NCBI RefSeq assembly: GCF_016019885.1
Contig: NZ_JAEANY010000001.1
Coordinates: forward strand, 62,001-126,000
Direction of reading: 5' to 3'
DNA length: 64,000 nucleotides
DNA from: Aurantiacibacter sediminis
GTDB lineage: Bacteria > Pseudomonadota > Alphaproteobacteria > Sphingomonadales > Sphingomonadaceae
Below, one piece after another: positions 50,429 through 59,384 of this stretch. A program made the position numbers and the translations under genes. Within the stretch, counting starts at the first letter, position 1, and every line of letters begins with the position of its first letter. The notes below the pieces were generated by a model that saw only the letters and a list, made by a program, of their open reading frames with translations, had not been told where the DNA came from and searched no databases.

Positions 50429-50850
50429 GCTTTGCATCGCGCGCCAAGCCTGAAAAGCTGCGCTATCTCATCCGAATAGCCTTCGCGATGGTGATTTATC
50501 TCGGCTCGCTTTTTGCAGCAGAAATCCTGATCGAGGATCAGGGCATGTCAGGGTGGCCCGCCTATGTGCTGGCTGCCCTGCCCGGCCTTTCCTTCGCCGC
50601 CGTTTTCTGGATCTTCGTCCGCCTGATTGTGGAAGAGCGCGATGAGTATTTCCGCATGCTGTATGTCCGCCAAGTGCTTGTCGCGACCGGCCTTGCGCTG
50701 ACAGCCGCAGCGGTCTGGGGCTTCCTCGAAACCTATATGCCGGTGCCGCATATCCGCGCCTTCTGGTGGCCCACCATCTGGTGCTTCGGCCTCGGCGTGG
50801 GAGCGGTTTATAACAAGATCACGATGGGCACCTATGGGGAGTGTGCGTAA
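50425..50850 (+). CDS. Four-helix membrane protein, paralog of the next gene
   Basis: 141 residues, four hydrophobic helices. It has a charged conserved strip between helices, VEERDEYFRMLYVRQ, and a WGFLETYMPVPHIRAFWWPT block. Both recur in the next gene (LREETDEYQRYKAVRA and WGFLETFGLVPHIWAWWVFP), so the two are paralogs. No family name known to me. Coupled on both sides: ATGA upstream and TAATG downstream. Confidence 0.72.
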   Translation: MSFASRAKPEKLRYLIRIAFAMVIYLGSLFAAEILIEDQGMSGWPAYVLAALPGLSFAAVFWIFVRLIVEERDEYFRMLYVRQVLVATGLALTAAAVWGFLETYMPVPHIRAFWWPTIWCFGLGVGAVYNKITMGTYGECA

Positions 50851-51443
50851 TGACTGATGCTGTTCAGAAGAAACCGAAGCCCGGGCTCTGGGCAGGTCTG
50901 TTTGCCGCCAATCTGGGCATAATCGCCGCACTGTTCATTACTGGGGCGCTGGAAGCGCCGACGCCATATATTCTATTCGCGCTCAATTTCCTGCTGCTGA
51001 TCCCGATGATCAAAGCCGGAAAGCAGGCGCAGGAGGAAAGCGGCGCGATGACGCGGGCCATGCGCGATTACAATCGTCGGTTTTTGGTCGCGAGCGCGCT
51101 TTACGCTGCCACCATGTTGGGCGCGGGCGGATTGACCAATGTCATCCCACAGGAATCGCCCGCTATGTGGCTGCTCGCGATCGCTCCCATGCTGCCCGCT
51201 TTCGGGATGATCTGGGCGATAACCCGCTACCTGCGCGAGGAAACCGACGAATACCAGCGCTACAAGGCCGTGCGCGCCTCGATGGTCGGGCTGGGCTTCG
51301 TGCTGGTACTCGGCACCGGCTGGGGTTTCCTCGAAACATTCGGCCTCGTCCCACATATCTGGGCCTGGTGGGTGTTCCCCGCATGGGCCATGGGCCTCGC
51401 TCTCGGGATGGTCCTGCCGGAGCATGCCGGAGATGCCTCGTGA
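50850..51443 (+). CDS. Six-helix membrane protein, paralog of the preceding gene
   Basis: 197 residues with about six hydrophobic helices. The C-terminal four-helix part repeats the preceding protein (EETDEYQR, WGFLETFGLVPHI, AMGLALGMV); the N-terminal two helices are extra. The ATG shares its A with the preceding stop (TAATG). The stop overlaps the GTG start of the XRE gene. Likely forms a complex with its paralog; function unknown. Confidence 0.72.
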   Translation: MTDAVQKKPKPGLWAGLFAANLGIIAALFITGALEAPTPYILFALNFLLLIPMIKAGKQAQEESGAMTRAMRDYNRRFLVASALYAATMLGAGGLTNVIPQESPAMWLLAIAPMLPAFGMIWAITRYLREETDEYQRYKAVRASMVGLGFVLVLGTGWGFLETFGLVPHIWAWWVFPAWAMGLALGMVLPEHAGDAS

Positions 51444-51652
51444 ACAATCGCCTCCGCGTCTTGCGGGCAGAGCGGCAATGGAGCCAGCAGGATCTTGCCG
51501 ACCGGCTCGAAGTCAGCCGCCAGAGCGTGAATGCAATCGAGACGGGGAAATACGATCCCTCGCTCCCCCTCGCGTTCAAGATCGCCGATGTTTTCCAACT
51601 CGCGATCGAAGAGATTTTCCTGCGCGATGTGGGGGAGCAGGCTGCCGAATAG
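51440..51652 (+). CDS. XRE-family small HTH regulator
   Basis: 70 residues from a GTG start. A complete Cro/C1-type helix-turn-helix fills nearly all of it (RVLRAERQWSQQDLADRLEV then SRQSVNAIETGKYDPSLPLA), followed by ADVFQLAIEEIFLRD. It resembles YgzD-type short regulators often found beside membrane proteins. GTGA overlap with the preceding gene. It most likely controls its own operon, whose promoter has TTGACA repeats. The longer open frame upstream belongs to another reading frame. Confidence 0.9.
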   Translation: MNNRLRVLRAERQWSQQDLADRLEVSRQSVNAIETGKYDPSLPLAFKIADVFQLAIEEIFLRDVGEQAAE

Positions 51653-51677
51653 GCGCTCGAGACAAAGGATAAATTCA

Positions 51678-52604
51678 ATGATGTTTTTCGGAATCTCGCC
51701 TCTGCGAGCACGCCATGTTCTTGCCGTCTCGCTGAGCATCATTTTGCTCGGTTTCGCTGCTCTCCTCGCGTTGCCTGCCAAGGCGCAGGAGGCATTTGAG
51801 CCGACGCGGTTCAGCGTCGAGGTGGTCGGAGAGGGGCCGGATGTGATCCTCATCCCCGGCCTCTCGACCACACGCGAAGTATGGCGACCGCATCTCGGCG
51901 CGCTGGAGGGTCACCGCATCCATCTGGTGCAAGTGCGCGGCTTCGGTGAGGATGCTGGCGTGAATGCCGAAGGCCCGATCATGAACGGCCTGATCGCCGA
52001 GTTAGCGCGCTATATCGAAGCAAACGGGATGGAGAACCCGGCTATCGTCGGCCATTCAATGGGCGGCTTTATCGCGATCTCGCTGGCAGCGGACCATCCC
52101 GGCCTGCCTGGTCGCATCATGATCGTCGACAGCTTGCCGTGGTTCGCCGCCATTATGGTGCCGCCGGGAACAGAGCCAAACATGGCGCAGGTGGAAGCGC
52201 AGGCTACAGCAATGCGGGCCATGATGCTCTCCATGCACGGGCGCGATATGCCAGAAGGTTCCAACGACGCGCTGCTTTCAAGCTACACTATCGACCAGGC
52301 CAATTTGCCGCGGTTGCGGGAGCTTACTGGCGACGCGGATCTGCGTGTGACTGGGCAACTTGCCTATGAACTCATGACGAGCGACATGCGGCAGGCCATC
52401 GCCGCCATCACCGTTCCCGCGACCGTCGTCGTCCCCCAAAATCCGGCATTTGGGACCGAGGAAGCGACAATCGCCTTCTACACCCAGCAATACGATGTGT
52501 TGCCGAATGTGGAGTTCGAAGTGATCTCGCCAGCTGCGCATTTCGTGATGGTGGACCAGCCTGCGGCATTCGAAGCAGCACTCCTCGATTTCCTCGCCGA
52601 CTAG
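51678..52604 (+). CDS. Secreted alpha/beta hydrolase
   Basis: 308 residues from the ATG behind AAAGGATAAATTCA. Signal peptide (SLSIILLGFAALLALPAKA), then an alpha/beta-hydrolase: oxyanion strand VILIPGLSTTREVW, nucleophile elbow VGHSMGGFIAISLA with the catalytic serine, and the histidine in SPAAHFVMVDQP. Lid region present. Substrate unknown. It follows the XRE gene at 25 bases and may be read with it. Its stop overlaps that of the convergent sulfotransferase-like gene. Confidence 0.9.
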   Translation: MMFFGISPLRARHVLAVSLSIILLGFAALLALPAKAQEAFEPTRFSVEVVGEGPDVILIPGLSTTREVWRPHLGALEGHRIHLVQVRGFGEDAGVNAEGPIMNGLIAELARYIEANGMENPAIVGHSMGGFIAISLAADHPGLPGRIMIVDSLPWFAAIMVPPGTEPNMAQVEAQATAMRAMMLSMHGRDMPEGSNDALLSSYTIDQANLPRLRELTGDADLRVTGQLAYELMTSDMRQAIAAITVPATVVVPQNPAFGTEEATIAFYTQQYDVLPNVEFEVISPAAHFVMVDQPAAFEAALLDFLAD

Positions 52605-53587
52605 AACAAATTATGGCGGGCGGGGATTGGCGCACCCGCCTGCTCTGCGATCATACCAAGCCATTGCTGGACCTGGCCGATTTCCTGCTCGAGTGCGGGC
52701 GAAGCAGCCGAGGCCTTCTCATCGAACTCGCCACCGAGTTTGGCGTGCTTGCGGAAGATCGGGCCATCGACCACGGTCTCTACCTCCCGCGGATCGTAGG
52801 GCAGCCCCGCCAGCTCCAGCACCGCCTCCACCGTATCGGCGCGGTCGAGCGCGAAACGATCTCCGTCCAGTACGCGCAGGCGCGGCCCCTGCGAACTAGC
52901 CTGCAGCATCGCGTACATCCGCTGCGAGAGAAACCACGCGAGGCCTGCCGCCTGCAGGTCAGTCATCGAAAACTGCTCGCGCGCATCCATACCGAGGTCC
53001 ATGCCCGCATATCCCATGACTTCGAGATAGAGCTGCCGCCCCCAGCGCCGCCCCATCAGCGCGCGCTTGTCGACCGAGCGCAGGAATGTGGGCAGCGGAT
53101 TGGTCATCAACACGGCTTTTGCATCCGGGCGCGCTTCCAGCAGCGCGGGGATCAGCATGTTGGCGTGATTGGTCGGCTTGACGAAGACGGCCTCGGCGCG
53201 GCTCCACGGGCGCGAGAGCAGGTCGCATACAGGCTTTACAAGGTTCTTCGCCGCGTCGCCTGCACCTGCAAGCTGGGCCAGAATGCCCGGCTCCGCCATG
53301 CCGACGCTCACACCGGGAATGTTCATGGCGCGCGCGAGCAGGGTCGAGCGGCAGAAGGCGGTGTGGAAGATGAAATGCAGCGGGCCTGTTTTCACCTGCA
53401 TGCTTCGGACTGAATTCAGCGGCAGCCACTGCGCATCCTCGTCGCCTTGAGGCTGAAGATCGGCGAGAAATCCGGACTGCGTGAGTGCGTCCTTCGAAAT
53501 CCGCACAAACCGCATACGCTTACCCGCCAGATCGAGCGTATGGGGGAGCCAGTGCGGATCGGCCTGGATTGCGGCGATATCGGTCAT
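52601..53587 (-). CDS. Sulfotransferase-like P-loop protein
   Basis: 328 residues. The motif HTAFCRSTLLARAMNIPGV resembles the 5'-phosphosulfate loop of sulfotransferase-like proteins (CRST in place of GxxRSGTS), and the length and helix pattern (KAVLMTNPLPTFLRSV, HFIFHTAFC) fit. I know no biochemical function; capsule or lipid sulfation is a guess. It lies between manA, divergently, and a secreted hydrolase, convergently. Confidence 0.6.
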   Translation of the reverse strand: MTDIAAIQADPHWLPHTLDLAGKRMRFVRISKDALTQSGFLADLQPQGDEDAQWLPLNSVRSMQVKTGPLHFIFHTAFCRSTLLARAMNIPGVSVGMAEPGILAQLAGAGDAAKNLVKPVCDLLSRPWSRAEAVFVKPTNHANMLIPALLEARPDAKAVLMTNPLPTFLRSVDKRALMGRRWGRQLYLEVMGYAGMDLGMDAREQFSMTDLQAAGLAWFLSQRMYAMLQASSQGPRLRVLDGDRFALDRADTVEAVLELAGLPYDPREVETVVDGPIFRKHAKLGGEFDEKASAASPALEQEIGQVQQWLGMIAEQAGAPIPARHNLF

Positions 53588-53684
53588 GGCCGTGACTTAC
53601 GGCAGGTCTCGCGCGAATTCAAAACGCGTTTCGCCCACTATCGCACTGGAATTGTTCGCAGCGTTATGCAAACGGCAATATTTC

Positions 53685-53692
53685 ATGGTTAA
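53685..53692 (-). promoter_or_regulatory. Possible CtrA-type half site between the sulfotransferase-like gene and manA
   Basis: ATGGTTAA on the plus strand, that is a perfect TTAACCAT on the minus strand, in the divergent region 45 bases before manA. Third copy in the window. Confidence 0.3.
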
Positions 53693-53736
53693 GCGATCCT
53701 TTCATGGACGCTGCTCACTCATTCACAAGGTCACCC

Positions 53737-54543
53737 ATGGTTCTGCCTACGCGCACGGTCGAGAAAGTATGGGGCCGGGACGAACTTCCCGCACCTTTCG
53801 TCTCGCCTGAAGGCAAGCGCATCGGCGAAATCTGGTTTGAGCCACCTGCAGACCTGCCCGAACTGCTGGTTAAATACCTTTTCACAAGCGAGAAGCTTTC
53901 GGTCCAGTGCCATCCCGATGCCGATCAGGCGGAGGCGGCAGGCCTCGGCCGCACGGGCAAGGAAGAATGCTGGCTGGTCGTCGCTGCAGAACCGGGCGCA
54001 ACGCTGGGCATCGGTTTCAAGTGCGATCTGAGCGCCGAAGACATGCGCGCCGCCGCGCTTGACGGTTCGATCGAAGAACTGATGGTCTGGCACGAGGTTC
54101 AGCCAGGCGATTTCTTCTATATCCCGGCCAACACGGTCCACGCGATTGGCCCGGGCTGCTCGATCATCGAAGTGCAGGAAACGAGCGATATTACCTATCG
54201 CCTCTACGATTACGGGCGCGATCGGGAATTGCATCTTGAGCGCGGCATCGCGGTGGCAAGCGGATCGCCCTATCCTGCCGACTTGCGCAAATCCCTTCCC
54301 GCCTCCGGCCATGCGAATCTGGTGTCAGGCCCTGCTTTCACGCTCGATTATGTCGACGGCGTCGCGGATGACGCTCTGCTCTACGCCTATTCGGAAAAGC
54401 TGCTGGTGGTCCCCCTGTCAGGAGAGGTGCTAGTGGCAGGCGAAGTGGTGAAGCCCGGCGAATGCGCCTACGCGCCAAACCTCGCCAGCGTCACCTTCGA
54501 CCCGCACGGCAAGGCACTGGTGACGGCGCCCTGCGTTAGCTAA
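53737..54543 (+). CDS. manA: Class I mannose-6-phosphate isomerase
   Basis: 268 residues from the ATG behind CACAAGGTCACCC. Interconverts fructose-6-P and mannose-6-P for GDP-sugars. Metal-binding QCHPDADQA and the cupin motifs PGDFFYIPANTVHAIG are visible, plus the catalytic region TYRLYDYGRDRELHLERG. It is shorter than the E. coli enzyme (391) and has the compact cupin form common in alphaproteobacteria. Divergent from the sulfotransferase-like gene; convergent with the lipoprotein gene downstream. Confidence 0.9.
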   Translation: MVLPTRTVEKVWGRDELPAPFVSPEGKRIGEIWFEPPADLPELLVKYLFTSEKLSVQCHPDADQAEAAGLGRTGKEECWLVVAAEPGATLGIGFKCDLSAEDMRAAALDGSIEELMVWHEVQPGDFFYIPANTVHAIGPGCSIIEVQETSDITYRLYDYGRDRELHLERGIAVASGSPYPADLRKSLPASGHANLVSGPAFTLDYVDGVADDALLYAYSEKLLVVPLSGEVLVAGEVVKPGECAYAPNLASVTFDPHGKALVTAPCVS

Positions 54544-54544
54544 C

Positions 54545-54961
54545 TTAGCCAGTTGTTTCGGCCATTTCGCTAATCAAACGATCAATCTCAGGTGTAAGGA
54601 CGAGACCGCTCGCCTCTAGGTCGGCAATAGCCTCAACTGTTACATAGAAATCCTCCATGCCGATGGTTTTGTCTCTCGGCGACACTTCTGCATCGGCAAG
54701 CATGACCACGTAACCATCATCCTCTCGCGATGGAAACGCCAGCGCGGTCTTGCCGGATTCGCCGACGTTCCGAAGGATTATTAGCGGCTCATTTTCCGAG
54801 CGCTGTCCCACTTGGGAATGAGCGACCTGTAAAATGGAATACTCATGCTTATTGGCTAACTCGTTGCAGCTTGCATCTCCGCGCTGGCAATTATCTTGCT
54901 GACAGCCGGATATAACAAGCGCGCTGAACAGGAGCGCGATATTTACGCTAGCCTGCTTCAC
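54545..54961 (-). CDS. Small lipoprotein downstream of gdhA, unknown
   Basis: 138 residues, lipobox ISGC after a signal (NIALLFSALVISGCQQD). The mature part contains a cysteine pair (NCQRGDASCNE) near the anchor and a mixed alpha/beta domain (IILRNVGESGKTALAFPSRE). Composition is lower in GC and Ala than its neighbours. Its start overlaps the gdhA stop (ATGA). No family recognised. Confidence 0.65.
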   Translation of the reverse strand: MKQASVNIALLFSALVISGCQQDNCQRGDASCNELANKHEYSILQVAHSQVGQRSENEPLIILRNVGESGKTALAFPSREDDGYVVMLADAEVSPRDKTIGMEDFYVTVEAIADLEASGLVLTPEIDRLISEMAETTG

Positions 54962-56313
54962 ATCACCCCGAATGCCAGCATCGCATCGGCCACTTTCTTG
55001 AAGCCAGCGATATTCGCGCCTTTTACATAGTCGACATATTTGCCGTCATCGCCTTCGCCGTGCTCGACACATTTTTCATGGATGTCGTCCATGATGTCCT
55101 GCAGCATTGAGCCGAGCTTTTCGGTGTCCCAGCTGATGCCGTCGGCATTCTGGCTCATTTCGAGACCCGATACTGCAACACCCCCGGCATTGGCGGCCTT
55201 GCCGGGCCCGTAAAGCACTTTGGCGTCGCGGAAGATTTCGACGCCGTCATTGGTGGTGGGCATGTTCGCGCCCTCGGCAATTGCCAGCACGCCATTATCG
55301 ACCAGCTTCTGCGCCTCGTCTTCGCCGATTTCGTTTTGCGTGGCACAAGGCATGGCGAGGTCGGCTTCGATGTCCCATGGCTCACCATCCTCGGTGAATT
55401 CGACGCCTGAATATTCGTCCGCATATTCGGAAATTCGGCCGCGCCGGTTCATCTTCAGGTCCTTGATCCAGTCGAGCTTATCGGCATCGATGCCATCGGG
55501 ATCGTGCACGCATCCATCGCTGTCCGACAGGGAAAGGACCTTCACGCCCTTATCGATCAGCTTTTCGGCAGCATGCAGAGCGACATTCCCCGAACCGGAA
55601 ATGATCGCGGCTTTACCATCCAATTCCTTGTCGGCATGCTTGAGCATGTTTTCCAAGAAATAGACCGCACCATAGCCTGTCGCCTCGGGGCGCATTTTTG
55701 AGCCGCCATATTCGGTCGCCTTGCCCGTCAGCACGCCTTCCCAGCGCCCGGTGATGCGTTTGTACTGGCCGAACAAATAGCCGATTTCGCGGCTGCCCAC
55801 GCCAATGTCTCCAGCGGGCACGTCAACCTCCGGGCCGATGTGGCGGTAAAGCTCCGTCATGAAGCTCTGGCAGAACCGCATCACTTCACTGTCGCTTTTG
55901 CCTTTGGGATCGAAGTTGGATCCGCCCTTGCCACCACCGAGCGGAAGGCCTGTGAGCGAGTTCTTGAATGTCTGTTCAAAGGCGAGGAACTTTAAGACGC
56001 TTTCGGTCACGCTGGGATGAAAGCGCAGGCCACCTTTATAAGGGCCGATGGCGTTGTTGTTCTGCACTCGCCAGCCGCGCTCCACGCGGATATTGTTGTC
56101 GTCGTCTTCCCAGCATACGCGGAAAGAGACGATGCGATCGGGCTCTGCAATGCGCCGCAGAATGCTCGCTTCGTGATATTCCGTCTTGTCCTCGATCCAG
56201 CCGAAAATGTCCTGCGAGACTTCAGCTACGGCCTGAACGAATTCTTCCTGTCCGGGATTGCGCTTGCGAACGCCTTCCATGAATTCTTCAAAGGTCGGGC
56301 ATTGGCTGGACAT
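54958..56313 (-). CDS. gdhA: NADP-specific glutamate dehydrogenase
   Basis: 451 residues from the ATG preceded by GAGGAACCGCG; the frame stays open 11 codons upstream. Forms glutamate from 2-oxoglutarate and ammonium with NADPH. Catalytic region PLGGGKGGSNFDPKGKSD; substrate lysine in PYKGGLRFHPSV; nucleotide loop ISGSGNVALHAAEKL. Length matches the hexameric E. coli enzyme. Upstream, a long hairpin (AATCGCGCGCGGCTTC and GAAGCCGCGATT, 56345-56387) sits in the leader. Confidence 0.96.
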   Translation of the reverse strand: MSSQCPTFEEFMEGVRKRNPGQEEFVQAVAEVSQDIFGWIEDKTEYHEASILRRIAEPDRIVSFRVCWEDDDNNIRVERGWRVQNNNAIGPYKGGLRFHPSVTESVLKFLAFEQTFKNSLTGLPLGGGKGGSNFDPKGKSDSEVMRFCQSFMTELYRHIGPEVDVPAGDIGVGSREIGYLFGQYKRITGRWEGVLTGKATEYGGSKMRPEATGYGAVYFLENMLKHADKELDGKAAIISGSGNVALHAAEKLIDKGVKVLSLSDSDGCVHDPDGIDADKLDWIKDLKMNRRGRISEYADEYSGVEFTEDGEPWDIEADLAMPCATQNEIGEDEAQKLVDNGVLAIAEGANMPTTNDGVEIFRDAKVLYGPGKAANAGGVAVSGLEMSQNADGISWDTEKLGSMLQDIMDDIHEKCVEHGEGDDGKYVDYVKGANIAGFKKVADAMLAFGVM

Positions 56314-56411
56314 CGCGGTTCCTCGGCAGCATTCGTACCGCAGCAATCGCGCGCGGCTTCCCCTGTTAGGCGAGCGAAGCCGCGATTGGTTCCGCTGGTT
56401 AGGCCGAGACT

Positions 56412-57284
56412 TCAGTCGTATTCGGTAATGATCGCGCTGAAATCGCGCGCACCGTTCCCGTCTGCGTCGAACGCTTCGTAGAGTTCCTTGGCCTTCGCAC
56501 CGATGCGGGTGTTCATGCCTGCCGTCTCCGCCGCTTCCATGGCGAGCTTTAGATCCTTCAGCATCAAACCTGTCGCGAACCCGCCCTGATAATCATTGTC
56601 CGAAGGCGATGTCGGCCCGACGCCGGGGACCGGGCAATAGCTCGTCATGGACCAGCACTGGCCCGAACTGACGCTGGAAATGTCGTAAAAGGTTTGCGGA
56701 TCGAGGCCGAGCTTCTGTGCCATCGCAAAGGCCTCTGCCGTGCCGATCATCTGGACGGCGAGCAGCATATTGTTGCAGATTTTCGCCGCCTGACCGTTGC
56801 CCGCATCGCCTGCATGGATCACCGCCTTGCCCATGTGCTTCAGCACTTCTTCGGCGCGCTTGAACCCCTCATCGCTGCCCCCGACCATGAAGGTCAGCGT
56901 GCCCGCATCGGCTGCCGCGATCCCGCCCGATACCGGCGCATCCACCATGGGGTATCCAGCAGCCGCAGCGGCTTCAGCCACTTCGCGTGCGGTCGATACA
57001 TCAATGGTGGAGCAATCGATCAGCACCGCACCCTCGGGCGCATGGCCGATCACGTCGCCGGTATAGACTGCTTTCACGATTCCGCCATTGGGCAGCATGG
57101 AGACCACCGCATCGACACCTTTGCATGCCTCGCTCGCCGATGTGAAAGCCTCGCAGCCCTTTTCTTTCGCCGCCGCCAACGCCGCCTCGCTCAGGTCGAA
57201 AGCGCGCACCTCGTGCCCCGCCTTTGCCAGGTTAGCGGCCATGCCGCCGCCCATGTTTCCAAGACCGATAAATGCGATTTTCAT
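56412..57284 (-). CDS. mmsB: 3-hydroxyisobutyrate dehydrogenase
   Basis: 290 residues. Oxidises 3-hydroxyisobutyrate to methylmalonate semialdehyde in valine breakdown. Opens MKIAFIGLGNMGGGMAANLA, with the NAD loop; FMVGGSDEG, the catalytic serine-glycine-glycine block DAPVSGGIAAADAGTL and the catalytic lysine in GNGQAAKICNNML. Closely related beta-hydroxyacid dehydrogenases (GarR type) cannot be fully ruled out. The gene is alone on its transcript or read with the LuxR-type gene 43 bases upstream. Confidence 0.92.
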   Translation of the reverse strand: MKIAFIGLGNMGGGMAANLAKAGHEVRAFDLSEAALAAAKEKGCEAFTSASEACKGVDAVVSMLPNGGIVKAVYTGDVIGHAPEGAVLIDCSTIDVSTAREVAEAAAAAGYPMVDAPVSGGIAAADAGTLTFMVGGSDEGFKRAEEVLKHMGKAVIHAGDAGNGQAAKICNNMLLAVQMIGTAEAFAMAQKLGLDPQTFYDISSVSSGQCWSMTSYCPVPGVGPTSPSDNDYQGGFATGLMLKDLKLAMEAAETAGMNTRIGAKAKELYEAFDADGNGARDFSAIITEYD

Positions 57285-57327
57285 GGCGATTCTCTCCTTG
57301 GGCCTGCGCTTCTCATTTCAGATGAAA

Positions 57328-58308
57328 CTATGCAAGGGCGAGCACCCCTGTCAGCACATGGCGCACGAGGTCGACCTGCCCGCGCGCGCCGGTTTTGGCG
57401 TAAATTTTCTTCGAGTAATTGCGCGCAGTCTCGATTGTCAGGCCGTGCTCTTCTGCTGCCTCGGCAATCGACAGACCTTGCGCCATGGACCAAGCCATAC
57501 GCGCCTCGCTCGGTGTCAGGTCGAAAAGATCGACCAGCTGTTCGGCGCGCGTTTCGGAGGAGGACCGGTCCCCGCGAAGGTAGACAACCGCCACCGCATC
57601 CTTGCCGCCTGCCAGAGCGGCGAGCCGCAGAGGCGATACCAGAATATCGATCCACGGATCGTGGCTGAGGTTGATCGCGCGCGGACGCGCCTTTGAGTTC
57701 GCAGCGAATTCCTTCACCAAGGCAGTGAGCTGGCGGTCCACTGCCGGATCTGAAGGAACCAGCCTGTCATAGGCGCCGCGCGCCAATAGCCCACTTTCGC
57801 GCAACAAGCGCTCGGCCTGCTGATCGCTGTCCACGATCCGGCGCTTCGCATCGAGACTGATCCACCCGAAATCGAGCCGGGCAAAGGCTTGCGCGCTCAT
57901 GGCCGAGCGGGCGCGCTCCCGCTCCAGGCCTGCCAGCACGCGCAGGGCGGCGGCAAAATGCGGGGCCAGGGCAGCGAAAAGGCCGGCGATGCCCCCCTCG
58001 CCATTCTGAAGGACAAGCGTTGCTGTCAGCCCGGCTTCGCCAGCAAGCCGGATGGCGTGATGCTCTCCGCCAAGTTCGTCGGGTGAATAGGGCCTGCCGG
58101 GACGCAGATCGGCAAGAGAAGTGGGCTCGCTTACCGAACCCGCCGTAAGTCGCACAACATCACCGCCCGATTGCAAGATGATCGCCGTGCCGTGTGCATT
58201 TGCAGCCGATCGAAGCCGCGAAAGAAAGGTCTGCCACATCGGCTGTTCGAACATGCCGTCATGCAGCGGCACGAGCAGTTCAGTCTCGCCGAGATTGGGA
58301 ATACGCAC
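57328..58308 (-). CDS. LuxR-type HTH transcriptional regulator
   Basis: 326 residues from an internal GTG giving [18 protein letters not shown]; a GTG 12 codons upstream (58344) is possible but lies beside a perfect palindrome. The C-terminal HTH is LuxR/FixJ-like: [38 protein letters not shown]. The N-terminal about 250 residues look like an uncharacterised ligand-binding region with no clear PAS or response-regulator signature. It is divergent from cysD, 65 bases apart, so it may regulate sulfate assimilation. Confidence 0.85.
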   Translation of the reverse strand: MRIPNLGETELLVPLHDGMFEQPMWQTFLSRLRSAANAHGTAIILQSGGDVVRLTAGSVSEPTSLADLRPGRPYSPDELGGEHHAIRLAGEAGLTATLVLQNGEGGIAGLFAALAPHFAAALRVLAGLERERARSAMSAQAFARLDFGWISLDAKRRIVDSDQQAERLLRESGLLARGAYDRLVPSDPAVDRQLTALVKEFAANSKARPRAINLSHDPWIDILVSPLRLAALAGGKDAVAVVYLRGDRSSSETRAEQLVDLFDLTPSEARMAWSMAQGLSIAEAAEEHGLTIETARNYSKKIYAKTGARGQVDLVRHVLTGVLALA

Positions 58309-58321
58309 GCCATCGCCATAC

Positions 58322-58339
58322 CACCTCCCATTTGGGAGG
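58322..58339. promoter_or_regulatory. Palindrome in the LuxR-type/cysD divergent region
   Basis: ACCTCCCA-TT-TGGGAGGT, eight perfect base pairs around two bases, 35 bases before the cysD start and at the start of the divergent regulator. Arms this symmetric in a divergent promoter suggest an operator. Confidence 0.45.
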
Positions 58340-58373
58340 TCCACTCGGCATGCAGCGCGCTAAAGGGCTTCGC

Positions 58374-59288
58374 ATGACTGCACCGCTCACTCACCTCCAG
58401 CGCCTCGAGGCAGAGGCCATTCACATCATCCGCGAAGTCGCTGCCGAGGCCGACAAGCCGGTGATGATGTATTCGATCGGCAAGGATTCAGCGGTGATGC
58501 TGCATCTGGCGAAGAAGGCCTTCTACCCCTCGCCGCCGCCTTTCCCGCTCCTCCACGTCGACACGACCTGGAAGTTCAAGGACATGTATGAGCTGCGCGA
58601 GCGCTCTGCCGAAGAAGCGGGCATGGATTTGATCGTGCATCAAAACCCCGAGGCGCAGGAACGCGGCATCAATCCGTTCGACCACGGCCCGCTGCACACC
58701 GATATGTGGAAGACGGAAGGGCTGAAGCAGGCGCTGACCATGCACGGTTTCGATGCGGCCTTCGGCGGCGCGCGGCGCGACGAGGAAAAGAGCCGCGCTA
58801 AGGAGCGCATCTTCTCCTTCCGCACCGCCAGCCATGGCTGGGACCCGAAAAACCAGCGCCCGGAATTATGGAACCTCTACAACGCGAAGAAGCGCAAGGG
58901 CGAGAGCATCCGCGTCTTCCCGATTTCCAACTGGACCGAATTGGACGTGTGGCAATACATCCAGCTCGAGAATATCGAGATCGTCCCGCTCTATTTCGCA
59001 GCCAAGCGCCCCACGTTCGAATGGGAAGGCGGACTGTTCATGGCCGACGATATCGAACGGCTTGAACGCGTCATGGGCCATCGCCCCGAGATTACCGAGC
59101 GCTCGGTCCGCTTCCGTACGCTGGGCTGCTTCCCGCTGACCGGCGCAGTCGAAAGCGAGGCGGCAACGCTCAGCGAAGTGATCCAGGAAACGCTGCTCAC
59201 CACCACCAGCGAGCGCCAGGGCCGCGTCATCGACAAGGATGCGGGCGGTGCCGGCATGGAGAAGAAGAAGCAGGAGGGCTATTTCTGA
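58374..59288 (+). CDS. cysD: Sulfate adenylyltransferase subunit 2
   Basis: 304 residues from the ATG behind AAAGGGCTTCGC. ATP sulfurylase small subunit, making APS with CysN. PP-loop [48 protein letters not shown], and the C-terminal EKKKQEGYF typical of CysD. The large-subunit/kinase fusion follows on the same strand after a repeat. Confidence 0.97.
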   Translation: MTAPLTHLQRLEAEAIHIIREVAAEADKPVMMYSIGKDSAVMLHLAKKAFYPSPPPFPLLHVDTTWKFKDMYELRERSAEEAGMDLIVHQNPEAQERGINPFDHGPLHTDMWKTEGLKQALTMHGFDAAFGGARRDEEKSRAKERIFSFRTASHGWDPKNQRPELWNLYNAKKRKGESIRVFPISNWTELDVWQYIQLENIEIVPLYFAAKRPTFEWEGGLFMADDIERLERVMGHRPEITERSVRFRTLGCFPLTGAVESEAATLSEVIQETLLTTTSERQGRVIDKDAGGAGMEKKKQEGYF

Positions 59289-59297
59289 CGCGAAGCG

Positions 59298-59378
59298 TCA
59301 TCCCGGACTTGATCCGGGATCTTGTAGAAAGAAGCTCTTAGATAAATTCATGGAGATCCCAGCTTTCGCTGGGATGAC
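59298..59378. repeat. Palindromic repeat between cysD and cysNC
   Basis: Left arm CGTCATCCCGGACTTGATCC then GGGATC; right arm GATCCCAGCTTTCGCTGGGA then TGACG, imperfect inverses of each other around a short AT-richer centre. CGTCATCCC...GGGATGACG ends are those of dispersed palindromic repeats in alphaproteobacteria. It lies inside the cys transcript, so it will fold in the mRNA between the two genes. Confidence 0.7.
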
Positions 59379-59384
59379 GAAAGA

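Noticed and set aside
56345-56387. Long hairpin AATCGCGCGCGGCTTC/GAAGCCGCGATT between mmsB and gdhA
   Set aside because: No T run, so not an intrinsic terminator, and no known riboswitch consensus. Mentioned under gdhA only.
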